DNA of 64,000 nucleotides from Nothopassalora personata (Eukaryota > Ascomycota > Dothideomycetes > Mycosphaerellales > Mycosphaerellaceae): contig CM066291.1 of the NCBI GenBank assembly GCA_033816765.1, forward strand, positions 2,170,001-2,234,000. Reading direction: 5' to 3'. The position numbers and the translations under genes are program-made. Of this stretch, positions 54,555-64,000 are shown in pieces. The notes under the pieces were generated by a model. That model had not been told where the DNA came from, did no database searches, and saw only the letters and a program-made list of their open reading frames with translations. Numbering within the stretch: position 1 is the first letter of the stretch; each line of letters begins with the position of its first letter.

Positions 54555-55206
54555 GATTAATAGGAATAGGGATATAACTTATAAATAAATACCCTAATAA
54601 GTTTCTACCCCTAGGGACTCGCCCTAGGACTCCACCCTAGAAAGCGCCGCCTAGTCGTTTACGGGCATCTCTAGGATATCCGAGAAAGAAACTAGCGAAG
54701 GCGACACCTCTACCCCCGACGCCTACTTAAGAGACGCTAGCTCCTCGCGCGCCTCTTCCTCCTCGAGCTCCTCTAACTCCTTAGCGACGGCGTCGTCGGT
54801 ACGACGCTTAGCTAAGCGTAGCTATTTCCGAAGACGGACCTTACGTATCTTTAGCCGTACCTCCTCCTCTTTAATTCTCTTAAGCTCTAGCTTAAGCTTA
54901 TCGCGCGAATCGTAAAGACGTTCCTACTCCGGACGAGAAAGACGTATATCGTAATCTTTATAGTCTTTTTAAATATAGGCCGAACACTTTCTAGACTAAG
55001 AACCTACGATACACTTTACTACTACGCCCGAGGATCGAGACTTCTAACAATTCGTATATAGAGCTATTTCAATACTAGAAACTTTAGTATCCTAAGTAAG
55101 TCGTTAACGGCGTTTATAGGAGGAAGAAGACATAGTTAACTATTACTATAAGAAATGATAACGGCTTAAGAAGCTTCGGGACGAAGCTAGGCTAAGAAGG
55201 GGATAG
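54555..55206 (-). mobile_element. unassigned repeat segment with coiled-coil frame remnant
   Basis: Between the end of Gypsy copy A coding sequence and the LTR at 55207. On the minus strand a broken frame reads LKLELKRIKEEEVRLKIRK, then KRRTDDAVAKELEELEEEE and AREELASLK: a charged coiled-coil. I cannot tell whether this is an extra antisense gene of the retrotransposon, part of another transposon or captured DNA. Stops are present. Confidence 0.4.
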
Positions 55207-55610
55207 TATTACGGAATAATTCCTATAGACCCTAGAATCATAACGATAAGACGAACACGTAACTTATCCTACCTAAGCGCTTAGACTTAGAGCGATTAGA
55301 CTGCTTATGCTTAGACTAATTAGACTGCTTATGCTTAGAATAATTAGACTAATTACCGAGATCTACGAATCTCCTTTATATTTAGGAACGCTAAGAACCC
55401 CTTATGGTTTCGAAGCGTTTAACTTACTGTTTAATATCACTATTTAGAATACACTATAACCTAACCTCTACCTTACTACTACTTAGTCTTTATAAGATAA
55501 GATAGCTACTACTTTATTACTCTCCCTTAACTTCCTATCGGCCCGAGAATAAACCCGATTAAGCTTATCTTCTTAACTTGTAATATTATTAGGTTATACT
55601 AAACCTAACA
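55207..55610 (+). repeat. 404-bp LTR of Gypsy family 1, plus orientation
   Basis: It starts TATTACGG and ends CCTAACA. It is the same length as, and reverse-complementary to, the LTR at 60738-61141, with two tandem units containing GATTAGACTGCTTATGCTTA. No matching 5-bp flanks are visible (GATAG left, TCCGA right), so its insertion event cannot be reconstructed here. Confidence 0.8.
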
Positions 55611-58600
55611 TCCGATCTTAATATAATCTAGTTTCTTAGTCTATCTTCTTATTCTTAAGTTTTTATAAGGAGATAGACCTTATCCCCCTCTTTTAGTAGA
55701 GGCGCTATTTTTCTTATGTCTTGCCGTTATTAAGATAGTTTTTATTATATATCTTCGATCGCCTTACGTGTTTCTTTATGCACTTCCTTAAGAGTATCCG
55801 TCGTTACGATTGCTCTTTTGGCTTATGGGTAGGATCTAGGTGTTCTAAATAGGTTAGGATCTTTACTAAAGTTCGCATAGAATAGTGTCGTTAAAGTTGT
55901 CTCTAATTTGTAGTTATTTAGTGCGATCTACGCCATTGGCAGTAATGAAACCTAGTTGTCTTATGCGTAATTGATGTAGTGTCGTAGGTATTATTCTAGC
56001 GTTTAATTCATCCTCTTAGTTTGTCCGTCTATTTCTAGATAATATGCTATTAATTAATAGCTTATGTTTAATTCCGATCGTTCCTATAAGCGTTTTTTAG
56101 TAGTTTAATGTGAATAGCTTATCTCTATCCGTTATAAACGCTTAAGGGAATCTATAGTATTGGATAAGTCTATCTAGTACGAGGTATCCGAGCTGCTCTA
56201 CATCGTATGTTTCTAATATAGGAATAAAGTGTGCGTATTTCGTAAGTCTATTAACTATAACTAGTATTATGTCGTATAGTTATTTCGTAACTTAGTCCTT
56301 TAACGGTAGGAGTTTCGTAATAAAGTCTATTATAACTTCGTCCTATGGTTTCGTTAGTGGTGTCCTAAACTATAGGTGACCGTATTTTGCATGTCTTGCA
56401 GCCTTGTTTCGTTAGCAGTGTACGCATTGTTTAATGTAGCGTAGTACTTTAAGTCTCATCTGTAGGAATGAGAAGCTACGTTATATTAGGTCTATTGTCT
56501 TCGAAGTTCTAGGGTGTCCGTAAGTTAGTCCGTCGTGATGTTACCGTATACACTCTTCTTCTCGATCCTTCGGTACTTAGTATTTTCCTTACGATATAGG
56601 GAATTGCTCGTCCTTGTCGCCTAATATCCGTACGATGTTATTAAATTCTCTCGTGTTAGTACTAAGACTTCCGTCGGGGTTCGTTTTAAGTATCTTATAT
56701 TGCACTAGTTCTTTTCCTTCTATATAGTCGCTTCTTCGGCTTAGCGCGTCTACGCGGCCATTCTCTCTTCCTAGAGTATACTTAATTTCGAACTTGTACT
56801 ACCCTAGTAGCTCCGACTAGCGGGCTTGCCTTCGGGTAAGTTCTTTCGTCGTCGTAAAGTACGTAAGATTCTTATAGTTAGAAAGAATCGTTAACTTCGG
56901 TAGGCCCTCGACATATACTCTCTAATGTTACATAGTAGTAACAATAGCTAGAAGCTCCTTATTATAGATGTCGTAGTTCTATTCCGCTATAGTCATTTTC
57001 CGGGAGTAATAGGCTACTAGGTGTCTCTACCTATCGTGTATCTATGTTAGACACGCGCCTATTGCTATATTAGACGCATCGGTCTCGATGTAGACTTCCT
57101 TACTACTATCGAATAGTCGAAGCGTAGGGACTAAAGCGCATTGTTCCTTAAGTTTCTTAAACGCTTTAATCTATTCCTTTCCCCATTTCTAGGTAACGTC
57201 TTTTCTCGTAAGCATCATTATTAGTGCTACTGTCTTTACGTAGTCCTTAATGAATTTCCGGTTATAGTTCGCTAGTCTAAGGAATGATTGTACGTCCTTA
57301 ACTGTTTTCGGTTCTAGCTATTCTCTAATTAACTATGTCTTCGTAGGGTCGATCATTATCCCTATAGTACTAATAATGAAGCCTAAGAATTTAACTTCTT
57401 TCTTATAGAATTCGCATTTCTCGGGTACTGTCTTAAATCCTAAACGCGTAAGTCGTTCGAATACATCCTAGACTTGTCTTATGTAATTCTAAAGGGATCC
57501 TTTCGTGTAGACCAATATGTCGTCTATGTAAGCGATGACGTATACATCGAGTAGGTCTCTAAGTGTCTCGTTAATAAGGTCCTAACAGGATGCGGGTGCG
57601 TTAGTCAATCCCATTAGCATAACTAAGAATTCGTAAAGTCCGTATCTTATCCTAAAAGCGGTTTTCTATTCTTCTCCTTCCGCTATTCGTATAGCGTAGA
57701 AGGCATCTCGTAGGTTAATCTTCGTGTACTAGTCCGATCCGGTTAATCTATCTTATGCTTCTTTGATATTAGGTAGCGGGTATCGGTTCTTAATTGTAAT
57801 CTCGTTTAACTTCCTATAGTCTTATACGAGTCGTAACTTCCCGTTTACTTTTAGAACGAACATACATAGAGTTCCTATACTTAAGGTGGATCTTCTTATC
57901 TATCCTTTAGCTAGCTTCTCCTTTAGCTATTCTCGTAGGGTCTGTAGCTCTTTCTTAGACATTTAATATAGGGCTCCCTATAGAGGCTCTTTCCCTAGCT
58001 AAATGTTTATCTTATGATCCTATAGTTAGTGCTTAGGTAAGGCATCCTTGCCTCTTTCCTCTTTAAAGAGTCGCGACCACTTGCGATACTCCTTAGGAAT
58101 ACTCAACTCTAAGATGTTAGTATCCTTCGATAGTACGTTACTTCCATTACTACTAGTAACTTCGTGACCCGGCGGCCCTACGCTAGTGTTTATCCCGGTC
58201 GAAGGTGGTTCTTCTATTCTTCTAGTCGGCGTAAGCTATATCCTGTTTAGCTGTCTCTTTACCTCATCTACTAGCGAACGCTACCGCTACGTAGGCTAAA
58301 TGTCGATAACGCAATCGCATTCCCTAAATGTGAGTACTCCTCTTCTCTAGTCGATTACTAGATTGTGCTTTCTTAACTAAGGCATACCTAGTACGATGTT
58401 ATAACTAGCTATATTAGTAACATCTAAGATAATCTCCTCGTAGTGCCGTTAGATAGTAAGTGGTAGCGGTATCGTCTCGCGCTCTATACTAGGTAAGGAT
58501 AATCCGTCTACCGCGATCAATTTATAACCCTCTTTCTTCTTATAGGTAGCGATCCTATGTCTTGTAATAAATGATTCGGAGGTAAAGTTCCCGCTCGCTC

Positions 58601-60737
58601 CGGAATCTATTATAGTATCTATCTTGTGCCCGTTAACGATAATCTTAGTTCGAAACACTATTGTCGTTAGTGATGCTTAAGCCTTCTCTATGTCGTATAA
58701 CTCCCTTCGGTCGCTCATTCCTAGGGAGTTAATCCTTTTCCCTATTCGTATGTGGAACGTCGTGCTTCGTGTCTCGAGGCCTCCGCTTGAACCTAGCGCG
58801 AGCCTTTCTGTGTCTATATCTATATTTAGTAACGTTCCTAGATCTTCTACGTTCCTAAGTAGAGTGCGCGTGCGTGCTGCACTATGTTTCGCAATTCATT
58901 TAATATAAATGTTCCTAACGGTGTAAGGTATCCGGTACCTGTTATTCGGCTTCCTATCGGTAGTCGTTCTATAATAGCGGTTGCTAGATTCTCGGTTGTT
59001 TCCATAAGTAGGTATCCCTAGGCTATACCTCGTAGGGTGTCGAGTGTCTTATTAAACTCAATGGAGTGTAGCATTCTTCGTCCGCCTATCTTAGGTAGAA
59101 ATTCTTCGTGCCTTCTTTATAGGTGTACGATTATGTCGTATAATTTCTTAGGTGCATTAATCGTGAAGGTTAGTTGTTTATTGTCGTCGTTAGTGTCGCT
59201 CTCTTCTCCTTCGGAGGAATCTTCTTCGCTTAATTCTTCCGGATCCTAGTCTTCCTCGATGGTATCTAGCCCGGTAGTTTCTTAACTTTCTTCCTATGGT
59301 TCCGGTAACTACGATCCGTTCTATCCTAGGTCTTGGTTTTCCTTATCGCTTCTATTATCGTTAAAGCAGGATTCGTCGATGTCTACTTCTCGGAGCGTGG
59401 CGTTTTGCCTATACGTCGCTCCTAGGGTTCCTCTTAGTTGCTAAGGCTAATACCCTACGCCTAACTTCGCGGCGTAGTGAACTTAACACGAGTCTTAGTA
59501 ACAGAATCGCTAATGAAGGCTTCTATAACCATTTCGAGATTCGGATTCGATCTCGTAGTCGACTCTTCGTGCTATTATGTTAAACTATCGTAGTTAGTTC
59601 TTCGCATTAAATGGAATGACTACTATTTACTGCCTATAGTATCCTCCTTATCCTTCTAAGGGGTCTAGGAGAGGCGTCGTGCTTCTATTGCTAGCTCTCT
59701 CCCCTACTCTCCGAGTATAGTCGGTATCTCCTCGAGATCTAACGCTACTCTTAGATTTACTAGTTCGGGGTTGCATTATGTTAAACTGTTCGCGGCGCAC
59801 TATATTCTTACCGCGATAGTCCCTTACTAGGTAGCTAGGTTTACCACATCCGTAGTAAGTTCGTGTTTCTTTCGAACTCCGGGATGCTCTGTTCCCGTTG
59901 CTGTTCCTAATCTTACGACCTTTCTCGGTAACGTCAAGCTCTATTAGCTATGGTCCGTAGTATAGTTTATCCCTAGGCTTATTGTTGTAGTTGTTGTAGA
60001 AGCCTCTATTGCGGTTGTCGTAGCCTAGTATATATCTAGCTTTTCCGGATACCTTAGAGTCGTATCGTCGTTCTATAGCTCTCTTATAGAGCTTATCGTT
60101 AAGATTAATCGTAACTCTAACGAGGTTGCCTAAGCTATCGATCTTCCGACCGTCCCTTATTAACTCGTCCTTAACATGCTCCTTTAGTCCTCTTCGGTAC
60201 ATAACTTAAAGTGCTTCATCGTCCCAATCGGTGAGTTACGCGTATTCCTAGAATTTAGCAGCATATTCGGCAGTAGATGTCTTCTAGGTCAAATGCTAAA
60301 TAACACGAACGGCAGTAGCGATCTCATTAGAGACACTAAAGACGCTCTTTATAGTATGCTTAAGATAGTTATATAACCTAAAGATTCCGTCGGCATTGTC
60401 TTCTCCGTTGCTGTCTAGGTATTTCCTAAGGAATAGTTTAACCTAATGCTATACTCGTCCTCTTAAGAAGGTAGTAGTAAAGATAGGCTTAAGGTTCTTA
60501 GGCATAGAGTTAAATAAGAAGTATATATCTATCTAAGAGACCTAAGTGTTGAACTTGTCTCGGTCGCTATAGTAGTATTCTAGCTTACTAACCTTAAGGG
60601 TATCGTTACCTATATAAGTAGCTAAGGCATTAATAGCATGGTTCGCGGTCTAAGGTCGTCGGGCTCTACTTGCTTTACTAGGGGCGGGTGTTCCCCGTTT
60701 ACTCTATCGGTCTCCTATCGTAGAGGGCGTTTAAAGC
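55611..60737 (-). mobile_element. Gypsy chromovirus family 1, copy B, gag to integrase
   Basis: Copy B reads on the minus strand from the leader at 60737 to an abrupt end at 55611. That end corresponds to about 54132 in copy A, so the integrase tail, chromodomain, 3' region and 3' LTR are missing. Gag is at 59948-60202 (YRRGLKEHVKDELIRDGRK). A zinc knuckle near 59830 keeps one Cys (YYGCGKPSYLVRDY). The protease frame at 58449-58658 has an intact IDSGASGNF active site, and the reverse transcriptase has an uninterrupted region around 57540. It is less decayed than copy A but still has many stops. Plus-strand TG is much commoner than CA, so decay is strand-asymmetric. Confidence 0.87.
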
Positions 60738-61141
60738 TATTAGGTTTAGTATAACCTAATGATATTACAAGTTAAGAAGACAAGCTCAATCGGGTTTGTT
60801 CTCGGGCCGATAGGAAGTCGAGGGAAAGTAATAAAGCAGTAGCTGTCTTGTCTCGTAAAGACTAAGTAGTAGTAAGGTAGAGGTTAGGTTATAGTGTATT
60901 CTAAACAGTAATATTAAACAGTGAGTTGAACGCATTAGAACCATAAGGGTTTCTAGCGTTCCTAAATATAAAGGAGATTCGTAGATCTCGGTAATTAGTC
61001 TAATTAGTCTAAGCATAAGCAGTCTAATTAGTCTAAGCATAAGTAGTCTAATCGCTCTAAGTCTAAGCGCTTAGGTAGGATCTAGTTACGTGTATGTCTT
61101 GTCCAATGATTCTAGGGTCTAGCGGGAATCATTCCGTAATA
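60738..61141 (-). repeat. 404-bp 5' LTR of Gypsy family 1 copy B
   Basis: On the minus strand it starts TATTACGG and ends CCTAATA just before GCTTTAAACGCCC, as expected for a 5' LTR joined to its leader. It matches the LTR at 55207-55610 in reverse. Confidence 0.85.
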
Positions 61142-62040
61142 GTCTCCTAGTATATAAGTACCGGTCCCCGTCCTATTCCTATCGGGGTCCGCTAATTATC
61201 GTTAGGGCGTAACCGCGCGCGCCTACTAGGCCTATAACACTAATCGCAAGTATTACGAGGACATATATATACTACGCGGACCCCGAAGGAAAATCATCGC
61301 TAACCGTGCGTTTTAGGCCGGAGCTCGCCTGCGCCGCCTATACTAAGTAGACCCGCGCTACTAACTAGAACCGCGCGTAAGTATCCTCCCTAGCGTCCTC
61401 CGCGACTTTTCTACCGGCTTACGGTCTTTTAGCGACGACGCCCGTACTAAGCTCTTCGCCGTCCTTAAAGCCTAGAAGGCTTTAAAGCCTCTCTAGCGTG
61501 CTAGCGTACTCTCCCGGTAAGTTTCCCCGGCCCCCGCCTCTTTATACGCGCTTACTGATCCTTTTAGTACGGTCGCCGCTAAGGTTATAGGTACTATAGC
61601 TAATGCTTAGCTTACCTTTAGGTAGACGTATATACTATAGGCCCCGTTATAAAACTATCGCTAACCGACTCTTTAGTCTCGGAGGCGCCCTACGCGACCT
61701 CTAGCTAGGCTAGCGCCGCGTGCGTTAGGCCTCGGCCTCCTCTAACTAGCCTTCGGGTACCCTCGTCTTTTACGCGGGCCCCGGCCGGGCTATTACAGTA
61801 TGTAGCTATCTCGAAAGGGATCGGGCTCCGCTACTTTTACGGCGGACGCCGCTAGAATGAAACGTTCTTAAACTTACCTATACCTTCTTACTTCTCTCTA
61901 TCTCCTAAAAAGACTCCCTAACCTAAAAGAACGCCTAACTTTTCCTAAACGCCTATGTCTACGCTAAATCCCTAGTAATCCTTACCTTTTCGCCCTTTTC
62001 CGCCCTTCTTTTCGTATCCTATGCCTCCTTTAGTCCGTTA
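61142..62040. repeat. unclassified repeat DNA
   Basis: About 0.9 kb of repeat-block DNA without a readable protein. A sequence of about 45 bp is repeated directly at 61261-61310 and 61624-61670 (both end ATCGCTAACCG). It may be the 3' untranslated region or LTR of the Gypsy element to its right, or a separate element. Confidence 0.4.
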
Positions 62041-64000
62041 TGCGTTATTAGGTTACTATATTTCCTCTTAAAGTTATCCGCGGCTACTATGTCCGCGAGG
62101 TACCCTAATGGTTCCTATGTAGGGTTGTAGTATCCGGTCTATTTTACTAGGACTTTGCGTACTCGGCCTCTACCTCTAACCGTAGTTCTAGCGTAAAGAA
62201 TCTCTTCTACCTGCTACTCTTTATAAGACTCAATTATAATAGGGTCCGGCTGTTTATTATCGATCTCTTGTCTAGGTAAGGGGTCTTAGCTTATAGGTCG
62301 TAGTAAGTTAGGATAGAAGACCGGGTAGATCCCGTCGGGGATCCTAGATAAGCGTATAGATAACGGTAAGATTACTTCTACTACCGTATACTTCGCGTGT
62401 CTATAGTCGAGGCTCTTCTTTAGTCGTATAGTAACATAGTCACGTAGATCTAGCTAAACTTTATCGCCTATACGATAGATTAGTACGGGCTTCCTACCCC
62501 GGTTAGCGTAGTCCTCCTATTTTTAGGCGGCTTCCGCTATGCTCGCCTAACATAGGTCCGTAATCTTTTACATCCTTTCTACGAATAGCGTTACCCGTTA
62601 CGCGGCGTCTAACTAAGAGGTCTCTAGATCCGGTTATAACTAAACGGGTAATAGTGCCTCGTATCCGTGTACCGCGAAGAAGGGGCTTATTCCTAGCCTA
62701 GCGTAATACCGCGCGTTTAGAGTAAGTTACGCCGTAGGGAGCTAGCGTTTCCAGTCGGACTGCTTATAGTTAATGTAGTTACGAAGGTAAGCCTAGACTT
62801 CCTAGTTTAATCGTTCCGGGTCTCCGTCGGTTTATAGGTAGTAGGCGGAGCTAAGCCTCTGTTTTATACCGGTTAAACGATAGAAGGTCCTCTAGAAGGT
62901 ACTCGTCTAGTTAGTACCCTAGTTACTCGTAATAGCTTAAGGGAGGCTATAGTATCTTACCTAGTAGTCTAAGAACCTTTTAGCGCAGTCCTCGGTTTTT
63001 ATAGTAGGCATCGCTTCTAAAACGACGGTCTTACTTAGTTGATCCTTAATTACCTAGAGACAAGTGTTCCCTTACGACTCGGGCATGTCCGTTATAAAAT
63101 CTATCGAGATCTCCTAGAAGAATCGGTCGGGGACCGGTAAGGGTTGTAGGAGGCCGTGTTTTTATTCTCTCTACACCTTATTCCTACCGTAGTAGTTATA
63201 GTTCCTTAAAAACTACCTTACGTACTTAGACTATAGGGGCTAGTAGAAGTTACGACTTAGTATCGATACTATAGAGTCCCGGCTAGGGTAGCCGTATACC
63301 GGTAAATCGTGTACGGATTAGATTAGCTTAGTTCGAAGGGTGTCGTTCTATAGAATTGCTATGTCCGCCTCCTTATAGTCGGACTCCGTAGAACTAGGAG
63401 CTCTAGGCACCTAAATCCTACCGCGGTAGCGAAGATACCCGTTACGGTCGATGCTATAGTTACCTACTTGTACCTTAAGTTTTACCTCGCTAGGAAGTAA
63501 ACGCGCTCCTACCTTAATCGCGCGGTATACCGCTTAGAACGTGCTGTCCTTCTCGATAGTTCTTTCCTAGAGGTCGTTTAGCTCTTAGTCTTAGAAGGGT
63601 CCCTATAGTACGCCCGGTAAATCCGCCTCTTCTATAGCGGATAGTCCTTCGAACTACGTAGCTAAGATTTGTACTAACGAAACCTTTATAGTAGAGCTAG
63701 CGTCTACTACCTTCGAGCTCGGCTAATTCTTTACGATGTCCGGTTTAAGAAATCTACGATACCGTAATAACTTATCGTCCTACCTAAGCGTGTCCTACTC
63801 CCTTCGAGAAAGGGCATCCGGCACAATCGCCTCGGTGCCTAACCTATACACTAGTGAAAACTAGAACTTTATAACTTCCTTAACCTACCGGATCTACCGT
63901 TCGGAGAGCTGTCTCTTCGTTATAAAGTATTCTAGGTTCTTATAGTCCGTCTAGATTATAAAGGGCCTACATGTTTTTAACTCGGGAGCCTATTCCTTAA
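62041..64000 (-). mobile_element. third Gypsy family, integrase and RNase H part, runs off the edge
   Basis: On the minus strand, from the right edge: an RNase H segment with TDYKNLEYFITKRQLSER near 63900-63960 and PDALSRR near 63805. Integrase sequence follows at about 62850-63400. A C-terminal domain near 62260-62480 reads LDLRDYVTIRLKKSLDYRH, then RIPDGIYPVFYPNLLRP. This order is that of Ty3/Gypsy pol. Stops are frequent. The sequence is clearly different from the other two families. Reverse transcriptase, gag and the 5' LTR should lie beyond the window. Confidence 0.75.

Noticed and set aside
53041..56500. CRISPR-like or tandem array suggested by recurrent short TA-rich words
   Set aside because: The recurrence comes from RIP lowering sequence complexity; there is no regular spacer structure and the organism is a fungus.
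59037..59249. Plus-strand frames in Gypsy copy B and the matching minus frame at 44991-45203
   Set aside because: They are mutual antisense shadows of the same gag-pol spacer region in the two inverted copies; neither is a separate gene.

Overview
The window is about 64 kb of a filamentous ascomycete (Pezizomycotina) chromosome, most likely a Dothideomycete of the Mycosphaerellaceae type. The evidence is short spliceosomal introns (about 49-94 bp, GT..AG, CTAAC/CTGAC branch sites), fungus-specific families (HET domain, FlbC-like C2H2 regulator, GRF-like zinc ribbon, fungal MFS, NRPS-like enzyme), and CpA-to-TpA decay of repeats typical of repeat-induced point mutation (RIP). The last assignment rests on general resemblance, not a search.

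The left part (1 to about 41.1 kb) is gene-bearing. In order: a large Ser/Pro-rich protein (+); a decayed gene with in-frame stops (+); a GRF-like zinc-ribbon protein (+); a HET-domain pseudogene (-); ribosomal protein P0 (+); a GNAT acetyltransferase (-); a farnesylated type I DnaJ (-); tRNA methyltransferase subunit Trm82 (+); a compact UDP-rhamnose module (epimerase/reductase -, nucleotide-sugar transporter -, UDP-glucose 4,6-dehydratase +); FlbC-like regulator (-) with about 3.5 kb of gene-free upstream DNA; tRNA-Gly(GCC) with an intron (-); NDUFAF7/MidA-like methyltransferase (-), divergent from a cysteine synthase (+); an F-box-like remnant; RNase P/MRP subunit Rpp1 (-); and an unusual carrier-condensation-adenylation enzyme (-), divergent from an MFS transporter (+).

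At about 41.1 kb the sequence changes abruptly to TA-rich, stop-filled repeat DNA that runs to the end. It is a stack of nested elements: a Tc1/mariner remnant; a chromovirus-like Gypsy family with 198-bp LTRs (one complete 5.5-kb copy with a 5-bp target duplication inside the YIDD region of another Gypsy element, and one 5' fragment); a second Gypsy chromovirus family present as two copies in tail-to-tail inverted orientation; a 765-bp retroposon-like insertion with a 14-bp target duplication; a tRNA-like relic; and a third, incomplete Gypsy element running off the right edge.

The two groups most likely to work as units are the UDP-rhamnose module (17.3-21.6 kb: dehydratase makes UDP-4-keto-6-deoxyglucose, epimerase/reductase makes UDP-L-rhamnose, transporter would carry it into the Golgi) and the T-C-A enzyme plus MFS pair (34.8-40.6 kb), which looks like a minimal secondary-metabolite locus. 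Coordinates of spliced genes were worked out by hand from splice signals and phase and have not been tested against transcripts.
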